From assembly GCA_964616145.1 (NCBI GenBank), contig CAZTRD010000003.1, positions 11,457 to 75,456 of the forward strand: a DNA stretch of 64,000 bases, written 5' to 3'. Source of the stretch: JAQTNP01 sp964616145 (GTDB lineage Bacteria > Patescibacteriota > Minisyncoccia > Minisyncoccales > PEYH01). Below, in pieces: positions 32,047-41,590 of this stretch. Below the pieces are notes generated by a model, which saw only the letters and a list, made by a program, of their open reading frames with translations, was not told the origin of the DNA and made no database searches. Within the stretch, counting starts at the first letter, position 1; every line of letters begins with the position of its first letter. The position numbers were made by a program, and so were the translations under genes.

Positions 32047-34406
32047 TATGCTTGAATCTTTTTTACAGCCATTATTTTTTCTATCAATGGCAGATATTTT
32101 TGTAGCCTATCTCTTTCTTTTGTTTCTATTGTAATGCTTTCTATTTCTGCCTTAACAGAAATCTTTTGCTCTGATTTGTATTTTCTGATTTGTTCTATTG
32201 CTTGAATTGCATTTTCAAAATCTTTTCCTTCTTTTGGAAAACTGAATAGTTCTTTGTTTTCCGGAAGAATCAAAAGATGAATGCTTTCTATTTGTTCTTT
32301 ATTTTTAAAGAATTCTTGGTATATTTCTTCTGTGATAAATGGAATGATAGGGGAGTAGAGCTTCAAAAGATTTAATAATAGGTAGTATAGGGCATATTGG
32401 ACGCCCTTGTCTTTGTTTTCATATACTCTAGCTTTGATGATTTCTAAATAATTATCGCAAAAATCTGACCAAAAGAATTTATCTAATGAATCCTTGGCTT
32501 TAGAATATTCGTATTCGTCCATTTCCTTGTAATATTCCTTTGTCATCAAAGAAAATTTGTTTAAAATCCATTTATCTTCATCTTGAAGTAGTTTTGTATC
32601 CGCACTTTCCATTGAATAGTTTCCTAAATGCAGGGTGCAGAATTTAAAAGCATTCCATAGTTTTGTAACCAATCTCTTTCCGTTTTTTATCTCTTCCTCA
32701 TTGAATTTCAAATCATCTCCTAATGAGGCCTGGCTGGCCCAACAGCGCAAAGCATCAGCCCCATATTGATTTATTACTGTTTCCGGCTCAATTACATTTC
32801 CCTTTGATTTAGACATTTTTTCTCCTTTGGGATCCAAAAGAAAACCAGAAACAATTATCTCTTTAAAAGGAATGCTTTTAAAATGCAGATATGAGCGGAC
32901 CATGGTATAGAAAAGCCAGAAGTTGATAATATCATGGGCTTGAGGACGCATAGACATGGGAAAGGCCTTCTTCGCTGTTTTTCTATCAAATCTGGATAAT
33001 ACTATCTGCGGAGTTAAAGAACTTGTCATCCAAGTATCTAAAATGTCTGTCTCGGGAATAAATTCATCTGACCCGCAGGAACATTTTGTTTTTGGTTTAG
33101 CTGATAGGGGATCAATCGGTAATTGATCTTTATCCGCCACAATGATTTTTTTGCAATTCTTGCAATACCAAGCAGGTATTGGAATGCCAAAATATCTTTG
33201 TCTTGAAAAGCACCAATCCCAGGAAAGACCATTAATCCAGTTATCCAATCTGGATTTCATGAATTTAGGCCTCCAGATCATTTTGCTGGATTGTTTTAAG
33301 AATTGATTTCTTAAATCAAGATATTTAACAAACCATTGATTGGTCGGAAGTATTTCAATCTCTGTCTGGCATCTTTCGTGAACATTTACAGTATGTAATA
33401 TTTTCTTTTGAGATTTTAAGAGATTCAATTCCCTTAATCTTTCTGTAATCTTTGCCCTAGCTTCTTTGATTGACAGACCAGAAAATTCTTTGGCTAATTC
33501 ATTTAATTTTCTGTCTTTTGTGATGGAAATTTTTAATGGAAGATTGTGCTTGAAATACCATTCCATATCTGTTTTGTCTCCAAAAGTACAGGACATTACA
33601 ATTCCTGTTCCTTTGTTAATATCTACCTTATCATCAAACAGGATAGGGACTTCTTGATTAAAGATCGGAACAATGGCTGTTTTTCCTATTAAATATCTTT
33701 TAGATTCATCTGATGGATGAACAAAAATGGCAACACAGCTGGGCAATAGCTCTGGCCTTGTGGTTGAGATTAAAATCTTTTCTCCTGAAGTCAAGCTGAA
33801 TTCAATATCATTAAAGAATGTTTCTATCTCTTTATCTTCCAGCTCTGCCTGGGCAATGGCTGTCTGACATTCTGGACACCAGAGCATCGGCATTTCCTTC
33901 TTATATATCCTCCCTTTATTATACAGATCCAAAAAATATTCCTGGCTTAATTTCTGAACTTCCGGGCTGATGGTTGAGTAGGCATTATCAAAATCACAGG
34001 ATAATCCTATTCTTTTCCATCCAGCTACAAAATCAGGCAATATGTCTTTTATCGTTTTCTGGCATAATTCAATAAATTTTTCTCTGCCTAATTGGAATAA
34101 TGTAACATTGTTTATTTTTTCTACTAATTTTTCCGTCGGCAGTCCGTTATTATCCACTCCAAACGGGTACAAAACAGAAAACTCCTTCATCCTTTTGTAT
34201 CTTGCCGTAATATCGGTATGAGTATATGAAAAAGCATGGCCTAAATGCATTTTGCCGCTCATAGTTGGCGGGGGAGTATCAATAGAAAAAATCTTTTTAC
34301 TTTTTGGATTAAAGGCAAAGATTTTCTCTTTTTCCCAGAATTCCTGCCATTTGGGTTCAGAAATCTTAAAATCGTAATCTTTATTCATTTTTTTGAATTT
34401 ATCCAT
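32046..34406 (-). CDS. valS: Valyl-tRNA synthetase, archaeal/Rickettsia-like type, short
   Basis: The HIGH region reads TMSGKMHLGHAFSYTHTDI and is followed by FGVDNNGLPTE, the pattern of archaeal and Rickettsia-type ValRS rather than the usual bacterial GTDHAGIATQ. The KMSKS loop is GEKMSKSKGNVIEP. A CKNCKK...CSCGS segment may bind zinc. At about 786 residues it lacks the C-terminal coiled-coil arm of typical bacterial ValRS (about 950). I chose the ATG giving MDKFKKMNKDYDF; an ATG nine codons upstream and one six codons downstream are possible. Confidence 0.93.
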   Translation of the reverse strand: MDKFKKMNKDYDFKISEPKWQEFWEKEKIFAFNPKSKKIFSIDTPPPTMSGKMHLGHAFSYTHTDITARYKRMKEFSVLYPFGVDNNGLPTEKLVEKINNVTLFQLGREKFIELCQKTIKDILPDFVAGWKRIGLSCDFDNAYSTISPEVQKLSQEYFLDLYNKGRIYKKEMPMLWCPECQTAIAQAELEDKEIETFFNDIEFSLTSGEKILISTTRPELLPSCVAIFVHPSDESKRYLIGKTAIVPIFNQEVPILFDDKVDINKGTGIVMSCTFGDKTDMEWYFKHNLPLKISITKDRKLNELAKEFSGLSIKEARAKITERLRELNLLKSQKKILHTVNVHERCQTEIEILPTNQWFVKYLDLRNQFLKQSSKMIWRPKFMKSRLDNWINGLSWDWCFSRQRYFGIPIPAWYCKNCKKIIVADKDQLPIDPLSAKPKTKCSCGSDEFIPETDILDTWMTSSLTPQIVLSRFDRKTAKKAFPMSMRPQAHDIINFWLFYTMVRSYLHFKSIPFKEIIVSGFLLDPKGEKMSKSKGNVIEPETVINQYGADALRCWASQASLGDDLKFNEEEIKNGKRLVTKLWNAFKFCTLHLGNYSMESADTKLLQDEDKWILNKFSLMTKEYYKEMDEYEYSKAKDSLDKFFWSDFCDNYLEIIKARVYENKDKGVQYALYYLLLNLLKLYSPIIPFITEEIYQEFFKNKEQIESIHLLILPENKELFSFPKEGKDFENAIQAIEQIRKYKSEQKISVKAEIESITIETKERDRLQKYLPLIEKIMAVKKIQA

Positions 34407-34512
34407 TATATATGGAAAATCTGATTTTCTCAAGAAAACTTATCATTAGAACATAAATTCTCTTTATTGCAACCCTTTACCTATTGCTTAAAAGAATATA
34501 ATATGGAGGAAT

Positions 34513-34869
34513 ATGAAAAAAATAGTTTTAATTGAAGATGAAAAATATCTTGTAGATATTTATCTTAAAAAATTGGAAAATGAAGAATTAAAACTTTTTG
34601 CTTTTACCTTGGCCGAAGAAGCGGAAAAAACGATAGAAAAAGAAAGGCCAGATTTGATCATTCTAGATATTTTACTTCCAAAGGAAGACGGATTAACTTT
34701 TCTTGAGAGATTGAGAAACAAAGGGGACAATACTCCCGTTATCATCCTTTCTAATTTTGAGGATAAATCATATCGTCTGAAGGCAAAAGAGTTAAATGCT
34801 AAGGAATACTATTTAAAGACCGATTACACTCCTTCGCAAGTAGCAGAATTAATCCAACAATATATATGA
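34513..34869 (+). CDS. Single-domain response regulator
   Basis: A 118-residue CheY-like receiver with the acidic pair in VLIEDEKY, phospho-acceptor Asp52 (IILDILLP), the VIILSNF switch Ser and the conserved Lys in YYLKTDY. It has no output domain, and no histidine kinase lies nearby. GGAGG precedes the ATG, one of few AT-rich genes here with a plausible ribosome site. It overlaps aspS by 4 nt. Confidence 0.93.
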   Translation: MKKIVLIEDEKYLVDIYLKKLENEELKLFAFTLAEEAEKTIEKERPDLIILDILLPKEDGLTFLERLRNKGDNTPVIILSNFEDKSYRLKAKELNAKEYYLKTDYTPSQVAELIQQYI

Positions 34870-36272
34870 AAAGAACATTGATAGCGGAAGCCAGTAAAAA
34901 AGTAGGAGAGAGCATTAAAGTATGCGGATGGATAAAAACATATAGGTCTCATGGAAAAATCATTTTTATTGATTTAAGAGATATTTCCGGAATATTACAG
35001 GTAGTGATTCTTCCTGAGTTGCCTTCAGATGTTTTAAAGATAGCAAAAGACATGAGAACCGAATGGGTTGTAGAAATTATCGGAAAAATTAACAAAAGGC
35101 CTGGGGGGACGCAGAATCAAAACCTTACTACGGGAGATATAGAGATGACTGCGGAAAGCATAACTGTATTATCTGAAGCAAAAACATTGCCTTTTGATAT
35201 AAATACGGATGGATATGAAGTGAATGAAGAATCAAGAATGAAATACAGATATGTTGACTTAAGAAGAGAAAGATTAAAAAGGAATTTAATTTTTAAACAA
35301 GAATTTTTGCATTTTGTAAGAACATTCTTAAAGGACAGGGGATTTATTGAAATAGACACTCCGTCTTTGACAAAATCTACTCCTGAAGGAGCAAGAGATT
35401 TTCTAGTTCCATCCCGTCTACAACCTGAAAAATTCTATGCTCTTCCTCAAAGTCCTCAGCAATACAAACAGCTTTTAATGGTTGCGGGCATTGAGAAATA
35501 TTTCCAGATTGCTAAATGCTTTAGAGATGAAGATCCCAGAGCTGACAGACAAGCAGAATTTACTCAAATGGATTTAGAAATGAGTTTTGTAGAAGAAAAA
35601 GACGTAAGGGATTTAATCGAAGAACTATTGATTAAAACAGTTCAAACGGTTGCTCCGGATAAGAAGATACAGGAAATTCCATTCCCTGTGATTACATATA
35701 AAGAGGCGATGGAAAAATATGGAATAGACAGGCCTGATTTAAGAAAGGATAAAAAAGATAAAGATCTATTAGCTTTCTGCTGGGTGATAGATTTTCCATT
35801 CTTTGAAAAGGATAAGGAAGGGGGGTGGACATTCACTCATAATCCATTCTCTGCTCCCAAGCCGGAATTTATTGATGATTTATTGAAAAAGAAAAATGTT
35901 GAAAAGATACTGACTACTCAATATGATATTGTCGTGAATGGCTGGGAGATAGGAGGGGGAAGCATTAGGAGCCATACTCCGGAAATTCTAGAATCGGTAT
36001 TTGAGGTTATGGGATTCAAAAAAGATAGGATTAAGAATAATTTCGGCCACATGATGGAAGCTTTTAGCTATGGAACCCCTCCTCATGGAGGGATTGCCTG
36101 GGGAGTAGATAGAATATTATCTATTCTTTTAAATGAAGATAGTATAAGGGAAGTGATAGCGTTCCCGAAGACAGGGGATTCAAGGGATTTGATGATGGAT
36201 GCTCCGTCTGTTGTAGATCCAAAACAATTGGAAGAATTGCATATTAAAACAGTAGCGCCCAAGAAGAAATAA
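34866..36272 (+). CDS. aspS: Aspartyl-tRNA synthetase lacking the GAD insertion domain
   Basis: The class II catalytic core is clear: YRYVDLRRERL, TPEGARDFLVPSR, FRDEDPRADRQAEFTQ, and the C-terminal GIAWGVDRILSILL. An N-terminal OB-fold anticodon domain is present (VCGWIKTYRSHGKIIFIDLRD). At 468 residues it is about 120 short of bacterial AspRS, and the gap falls between GIDRPDLRK and LLAFCWVIDFPFF, exactly where the GAD domain is normally inserted. Whether it is discriminating is not decidable here. It overlaps the response regulator gene. Confidence 0.93.
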   Translation: MKRTLIAEASKKVGESIKVCGWIKTYRSHGKIIFIDLRDISGILQVVILPELPSDVLKIAKDMRTEWVVEIIGKINKRPGGTQNQNLTTGDIEMTAESITVLSEAKTLPFDINTDGYEVNEESRMKYRYVDLRRERLKRNLIFKQEFLHFVRTFLKDRGFIEIDTPSLTKSTPEGARDFLVPSRLQPEKFYALPQSPQQYKQLLMVAGIEKYFQIAKCFRDEDPRADRQAEFTQMDLEMSFVEEKDVRDLIEELLIKTVQTVAPDKKIQEIPFPVITYKEAMEKYGIDRPDLRKDKKDKDLLAFCWVIDFPFFEKDKEGGWTFTHNPFSAPKPEFIDDLLKKKNVEKILTTQYDIVVNGWEIGGGSIRSHTPEILESVFEVMGFKKDRIKNNFGHMMEAFSYGTPPHGGIAWGVDRILSILLNEDSIREVIAFPKTGDSRDLMMDAPSVVDPKQLEELHIKTVAPKKK

Positions 36273-36276
36273 GAAG

Positions 36277-37206
36277 ATGTTTTTACCTAAAACTTTTTTA
36301 AAGATTTTTTTGTTGGTTATTCTTTACTTAGCTGTTTTTCTATTCATTCTTTTTTTTCCAAAAATATTTCATGGAGAATATATAACAGGAAATTCCTGTA
36401 ATCTGCCACTAAGCGAATCTTTTAAAAAATATGATGATTCGTTTTTGAAATTAAACGCTCAATCAGCAATCTCAATAGAATATGAAAATGGGATATATCA
36501 TATTCTCTATGAAAAAAATCCAGACCAAAAATTGCCTATTGCCAGTTTAACAAAATTGCTAACCGGATTAGTTGCAATTAATGAATACAGTTTAGAGCAG
36601 AGGATTGTATTCTCCCAAGAATCAATAGATATTCCAGAGAATACTGGACTATACATGGCTGATCAGGTTTTTGAAGTAAGTGATCTATTAAATTCAATGC
36701 TGATTGAATCCAGCAATGATGCTGCCTGGGAGATTTCAAGAATTGAAGGGAATGATAACTTTGTTTACTTAACGAATGAAAAGGCAAAAGAATTAAAAAT
36801 GAATGATTCTTTGTTTTTTGATCCGGTAGGACTGGACCCTGATTACTATGGAAAGGATATTAATTTTTCCACTGCCAGAGATTTAACGAAATTAATAGCT
36901 GGAATATTAAAAGAGCAAAAATTAATGAAAATATTGGGAACAAGAGAAGCTGATATATATCAAAGCAATGGCATATTCCATCATACGGCATTTTCTACGA
37001 ATAAAATGCTTTTTGATTACAACACTTCTGTAATTGCAGGGAAAACTGGAAGTACTCCTTTGGCAAAAGAGTGCCTATTAATCATTGCCAAACATCCAAA
37101 ATATCCAAATGCATACATTATCAATGTAATCTTAGGATCTGAGAAAAGATATGAAGATATGGACAATTTGATTAATTGGATAAACAATAACTATATACGA
37201 CTATGA
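36277..37206 (+). CDS. D-alanyl-D-alanine carboxypeptidase (S11/PBP5-like)
   Basis: The three penicillin-binding motifs are present: S-x-x-K in PIASLTKLLTG, S-x-N in LIESSNDAAW, and K-T-G in IAGKTGSTPL. An N-terminal hydrophobic segment (residues 7-28) anchors or exports it. It trims the terminal D-Ala of peptidoglycan stems. At 309 residues it consists of the transpeptidase-fold domain alone, without the PBP5 C-terminal beta domain. It overlaps mraY by 4 nt and opens the peptidoglycan cluster. Confidence 0.92.
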   Translation: MFLPKTFLKIFLLVILYLAVFLFILFFPKIFHGEYITGNSCNLPLSESFKKYDDSFLKLNAQSAISIEYENGIYHILYEKNPDQKLPIASLTKLLTGLVAINEYSLEQRIVFSQESIDIPENTGLYMADQVFEVSDLLNSMLIESSNDAAWEISRIEGNDNFVYLTNEKAKELKMNDSLFFDPVGLDPDYYGKDINFSTARDLTKLIAGILKEQKLMKILGTREADIYQSNGIFHHTAFSTNKMLFDYNTSVIAGKTGSTPLAKECLLIIAKHPKYPNAYIINVILGSEKRYEDMDNLINWINNNYIRL

Positions 37207-38288
37207 ATAGAATCCCGACATACCTATATGATCCGGAATTAATATCTAATGTGTTAAAAATATTTGGTTTGGGAGCCATATCTTTTGTTGCCGCATTTTT
37301 TGCAGCTCCTGCCTTAACTAATTTTTTGTATCGCCACAAGCTTTGGAAAAAAACAGCTAGGGACACTTCAATTGACGGGAAAACGTTAGAAGTATTTACT
37401 AAATTCCATAAAGAAAGGGAAACAAGCGTACCAAGATTCGGAGGATTGTTGGTTTGGGCAGTACCTTTAGGAATTGCCGCAATATTTGTCATTCTATCCA
37501 GGACTCATTGGCCAGTATTTGAGAAGTTGGATTTCTTTTCTAGGTCTCAAACTTGGTTGCCATTTTTTGCATTAATAATGGGCTCTTTTATTGGTTTATT
37601 AGATGATTTCTTGCAAACAAAAGGAAAGGGAAAATATATCGGCGGGGGATTAAGTTTAAAAACAAGATTACTGGTAATGGCTTCCATAGGGCTCATTGCC
37701 GGGGTATGGTTCTTTTTTAAGCTTGATTGGAGAACTTTGCATATACCAGGATATAGAGATGTATGGATAGGGCTATGGTATATACCTTTGTTTGTGATAA
37801 CAATGCTGGCTACATATTCGGGGGGAGTAATAGATGGATTAGATGGGCTCGCTGGAGGAAGTTTTGCAACAATATTTGCGGCTTTTGGAGCGATAACATT
37901 TTTTAAGGGCCAAGTGGATCTATCTGCTTTTTGCGCTGTTGTGGCTGGCGCTATTTTAGCATTTTTATGGTTTAACATACCTCCTGCCAGATTCTATATG
38001 GGAGAAACAGGAGTAATGGGACTATGCGCTGCTTTAACTGTAGTAGTTTTTCTTTCTGACTCCGTATTATTGCTTCCCATTATTGGAATCCTCTTGCTGT
38101 TAGAAGCAGCTTCTGTAATTCTGCAGCTTTTATCAAAGAAGTTTTTAAAGAGAAAGATATTTTTGGCATCTCCTCTGCATCATCATTTTGAAGCCAAGGG
38201 TTGGCCCCAATACAAGATAACGATGAGATTTTGGGTAATAGGGATAATTGCAGCAATGGTTGGGATAGCCATCAGCTTATTCGGATAA
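37203..38288 (+). CDS. mraY: Phospho-MurNAc-pentapeptide transferase
   Basis: About ten membrane segments, GLLDDFLQTKGKGK in the first cytoplasmic loop, IDGLDGLAGGS, MGETGVMG, and the MraY-specific LHHHFEAKGW identify this enzyme, which makes lipid I. Two departures are visible: the usual NLTDGLDG is GVIDGLDG, and the catalytic-loop MGDTG is MGETG (Asp to Glu). It overlaps the carboxypeptidase by 4 nt and is followed 2 nt later by murL. Confidence 0.93.
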   Translation: MNRIPTYLYDPELISNVLKIFGLGAISFVAAFFAAPALTNFLYRHKLWKKTARDTSIDGKTLEVFTKFHKERETSVPRFGGLLVWAVPLGIAAIFVILSRTHWPVFEKLDFFSRSQTWLPFFALIMGSFIGLLDDFLQTKGKGKYIGGGLSLKTRLLVMASIGLIAGVWFFFKLDWRTLHIPGYRDVWIGLWYIPLFVITMLATYSGGVIDGLDGLAGGSFATIFAAFGAITFFKGQVDLSAFCAVVAGAILAFLWFNIPPARFYMGETGVMGLCAALTVVVFLSDSVLLLPIIGILLLLEAASVILQLLSKKFLKRKIFLASPLHHHFEAKGWPQYKITMRFWVIGIIAAMVGIAISLFG

Positions 38289-38289
38289 T

Positions 38290-39519
38290 ATGGATAAAGT
38301 CAAAAATTTAAGAAAAAAATATCCTAAGTTTGTTTATTCAAACTATTCCTATCGTTTTTTAAAGAATAATTTAGAAATCGTTTTTGATTTTCAAACAAAA
38401 CCGGATTTAAAATTCAAAACAAAAATTGTAATCAAGAATGTGAAAGAAAAGAGGGGATTGGATAATTTAATTTTCCATTTAGGGCTGATAGAAATGTTCA
38501 ATTACTGGAAAGCTACCTGCTCTCCGGAAATTATGATACAGGCAGGATATTTAAATGCTGATGGAGTTAAATTCTTAAAGAGGATAATATTTAACGGAAT
38601 GGGCCAGTATTTCTATGAAAACAAAATTAATTATCTTTCTAAAGATTTTTTAAAGATTACGATTAATTCTAGGAATAAATTAGGGATTAATAATCAAAAG
38701 AATAATGTAAAGAAGATATTAGTTCCTATCGGAGGGGGGAAGGATACTCCAACAACCATAGAACTATTGAGAGATGATGAAAATACATTAAATGGATTCA
38801 TTTTAAATCCTAGAAAATCTCAATCAGAGATAGCCAAAATCGGGAAATTAAAAGAAGCAATTATTGTTGAAAGGAAAATTGATCCAAAACTGTTGGAATT
38901 GAATAAAAAGATAGGCTTAAACGGCCATGTCCCGTTTTCCGCCTTTTTATCCTGCCTAAGCTTGATAATCGCAACCCTTACTAATGCAAGCAGAGTGGCT
39001 TTTTCCTGGGAAAAAAGCTCAAATGAGCCAAATGTAAAATATCTTGGCAAATGGATAAATCATCAATGGTCAAAAAGCATGGAATTTGAGAAACTATTCA
39101 ATTCATATGCCAGAAAATATCTGACAAAGAATGTAGAAATATTCTCTCCAACCAGAAATTTTACTGAATTGCAAATTGCCGAAATATTTACTAAGCTAGG
39201 AAGATATCATAAGGCATTTTTGAGCTGCAATAATGCTTACAAAATTGATTCAAAGAATAATGAATGGTGCGGAAAGTGTCCTAAATGTTTATCCGTCTAT
39301 CTATATCTCTATCCTTTTTTAGGAAAAGAGAAATTGAAGAATATTTTTAAGAAAAACTTGTTTGAAGATAAAAAATTAATTCCTTTAATGAAACAGTTGA
39401 TAGGGAAAGAGAGGTTTAAGCCGTTTGAATGCGTTGGAACGATTAAAGAAAATAGAAAAGTATTTGAAATCATTAAAAAACAAAATAAAGATAAAAATAA
39501 CATTTTATTAAAAATATGA
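38290..39519 (+). CDS. murL: MurL-like UDP-MurNAc-L-Ala-L-Glu epimerase
   Basis: The protein carries an ATP-pyrophosphatase-like loop LVPIGGGKDTPTT (residues 145-156), GHVPFSAFLSC, and a C-terminal C-x2-C-x2-C cluster (WCGKCPKCLS), the layout of MurL. In Xanthomonas, MurL uses ATP to epimerise the terminal L-Glu of UDP-MurNAc-L-Ala-L-Glu after MurD2 has added L-Glu. Its place directly after mraY and in the same cluster as a MurD with an altered substrate site fits this route. Family assignment is from recalled motif similarity, not from a search. Confidence 0.82.
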   Translation: MDKVKNLRKKYPKFVYSNYSYRFLKNNLEIVFDFQTKPDLKFKTKIVIKNVKEKRGLDNLIFHLGLIEMFNYWKATCSPEIMIQAGYLNADGVKFLKRIIFNGMGQYFYENKINYLSKDFLKITINSRNKLGINNQKNNVKKILVPIGGGKDTPTTIELLRDDENTLNGFILNPRKSQSEIAKIGKLKEAIIVERKIDPKLLELNKKIGLNGHVPFSAFLSCLSLIIATLTNASRVAFSWEKSSNEPNVKYLGKWINHQWSKSMEFEKLFNSYARKYLTKNVEIFSPTRNFTELQIAEIFTKLGRYHKAFLSCNNAYKIDSKNNEWCGKCPKCLSVYLYLYPFLGKEKLKNIFKKNLFEDKKLIPLMKQLIGKERFKPFECVGTIKENRKVFEIIKKQNKDKNNILLKI

Positions 39520-41513
39520 CAGAACAAATACCAAAACCAGTTGAATATAATCGGTTCAGTTCTTTAAGAGGAATTATTAAGGCCGGAGCGTTTTTAACTT
39601 TGTTGGCTCCGCTTTTAGTATGCAATAAATTCTTTTTCCCTTTTGTCGGACCCAAAAGCATATATTTTATGGCTGTGGTTGAGATAATATTTTTTGCTTG
39701 GATAATTTTGGCAATATTTGATAAATCATACAGGCCAAAGATTAATGCTTTAACAATATCAATCCTTGTATTTCTATTGATAATCACTTTAAGTGGGGTT
39801 TTGGGAGTAAATCCATCAAATTCTTTCTGGTCAAAGCATGAAAGAATCACCGGGCTTTTAATGATGTATCATTTGTTTGCGTATTTTCTGGTTTTAAAAT
39901 CAACATTCAAAGATAGGAAGGAATGGATGTGGTTGTTATATGCTTCAATAGGAGTCGGGGTATTAGTATCAATATTAAGTTTTAGGCCCGAATTAATCAA
40001 GTTAAGTAGTGCTAGCGCTAGGGGCGGAGCTACTTTGGGAAATAGTAGTTTTTTAGGAAGTTATCTTCTATTTAATTTTTTCTTTGCTTTCTTTGCCTTG
40101 ATCAAGTCAAAGAAGTTTTGGAAATTACTGTGGCTTGGCTGCATGATATTATTTTTCTTGTCTATCCTGTTGAATGGAGCTAGGGCAGCTACTCTTGTGT
40201 CTATTCTAGGATTGATTCTAATTGGATTGTTCTGGATTTCTTTTGTAGCAAAACAGAAATGGATCAGGTGGGCGGGTAGGGGAGTAATAGTCATTTTAAT
40301 CTGTCTTGGTTGCATTGTTATGTTTTTGGTAACTCAAAAAGATAGCTTTGTCCAGAAACTCATGATTGAACATACTATGGGAAGCAGATTAATCACACTT
40401 CGCTCATCCTGGGGAGCATTTAAAGCTAAACCATTGTTAGGATGGGGTTGGGAAAATTTTGATTCTATCTGGACGAAATATTACGATCCATCATCGCCAA
40501 CAACAATGGGAGGAGGGGAATATTGGTATGATAAAGCGCACAATGTAGTTGCAGAAACTGCTGCAACTTCTGGTATTTTAGGTCTATTGTCATATTTAGG
40601 CATTTTTGTAACAGTTTTTATTATTTTGATAAAAAGGTTTTTCAAGAAAAAAGATTTCTGGCTGCCAGCTATTTTTAGTTCTTTGCTCATGGCTTACTTT
40701 TTGCAGAATCTGACTGTATTTGATATGATCTCCAGTTATATTGTCTTATTCCTGTCTTTGGCTTTTATAGATTCTCTGTATAAAGAAGAAAAAGAATATC
40801 CCAACATTGATTTATCAACATTAAATATTGGATTAAGTTTAATTGCTTTAGCATGCTTAATTGCTTCTTTGATATTCTTTGTGATAAATCCCTTGAAATC
40901 TTCCGCCTATATCTCTAAGGTAGGCATAGCAGAAAATTCAACAGAGAGATTGGGATATTACAAGGCCTCAATATTAACTTCCCTACTAGGAAGATTCCAG
41001 AATAGGGCTTTTCTGGCAAGAGAAACCTTGGTTCTTTCTAGATCTTCTGCGCTTGAGCAAATTAATCCGGAAAATTTCTCCCAAGAAGTTAATTTCATCA
41101 CTCAGGAATTGGAAAAAACGGTAAAGGAAAGCAAATATGATTTAAGGTCCAGAATGGATTTATCTCAGATATATGCGGCTAGGGCGGTTTTCTTCAAAGA
41201 ATCGTTTGAAAAAGCTCAAAAACTTGTTGATGAAACTTTGACATTGTGTCCAAATAATCAGCAGGCTCTATGGAATGCCGCTCAAATGGCTGCCTATCAA
41301 AAGGAATATGATAAGACGATGGAATATGCTCAAAAAGCCATTGATGTAGCTCCAAATCTAGCTGAATCATATTATACATATGTAAAATTGGCATTTTTGA
41401 CTGGACAGAATGAGCTAGCATACAAAATGGCAGAGGAAAGCAAAAAAACTATTAATACTGTTGAATTTGAGAAGAAAATGCAGACAATTTTAGATGAATA
41501 TTCCAAGAAATAA
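39516..41513 (+). CDS. O-antigen ligase-like polytopic protein with C-terminal TPRs
   Basis: About twelve hydrophobic segments cover residues 20-470. The Wzy_C/O-antigen-ligase region lies around LLNGARAATLVSILGLILIG and the periplasmic loop LLGWGWENFDSIW...WYDKAHNVVAE, which carries the family's Arg and His. Residues about 540-660 form tetratricopeptide repeats (AQKLVDETLTLCPNNQQALWNAAQMA and following). Such enzymes join or polymerise glycans on the outer membrane face. Its position between murL and secreted proteins suggests surface glycan or glycoprotein assembly. It overlaps murL by 4 nt. Confidence 0.85.
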   Translation: MTEQIPKPVEYNRFSSLRGIIKAGAFLTLLAPLLVCNKFFFPFVGPKSIYFMAVVEIIFFAWIILAIFDKSYRPKINALTISILVFLLIITLSGVLGVNPSNSFWSKHERITGLLMMYHLFAYFLVLKSTFKDRKEWMWLLYASIGVGVLVSILSFRPELIKLSSASARGGATLGNSSFLGSYLLFNFFFAFFALIKSKKFWKLLWLGCMILFFLSILLNGARAATLVSILGLILIGLFWISFVAKQKWIRWAGRGVIVILICLGCIVMFLVTQKDSFVQKLMIEHTMGSRLITLRSSWGAFKAKPLLGWGWENFDSIWTKYYDPSSPTTMGGGEYWYDKAHNVVAETAATSGILGLLSYLGIFVTVFIILIKRFFKKKDFWLPAIFSSLLMAYFLQNLTVFDMISSYIVLFLSLAFIDSLYKEEKEYPNIDLSTLNIGLSLIALACLIASLIFFVINPLKSSAYISKVGIAENSTERLGYYKASILTSLLGRFQNRAFLARETLVLSRSSALEQINPENFSQEVNFITQELEKTVKESKYDLRSRMDLSQIYAARAVFFKESFEKAQKLVDETLTLCPNNQQALWNAAQMAAYQKEYDKTMEYAQKAIDVAPNLAESYYTYVKLAFLTGQNELAYKMAEESKKTINTVEFEKKMQTILDEYSKK

Positions 41514-41590
41514 GTTATCCACAGAACTAAAGATAAAACATTTTGACTAGTAATGATATAATATAATTTAGAGAACTAATATCATAATAT

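Noticed and set aside
41515..41523. TTATCCACA, a perfect DnaA box, in the gap after the O-antigen ligase-like gene; another at 29288-29296 inside ppsA.
   Set aside because: Single isolated 9-mers are expected by chance in 64 kb of AT-rich DNA, and there is no box cluster, AT-rich unwinding element or dnaA/dnaN gene nearby.
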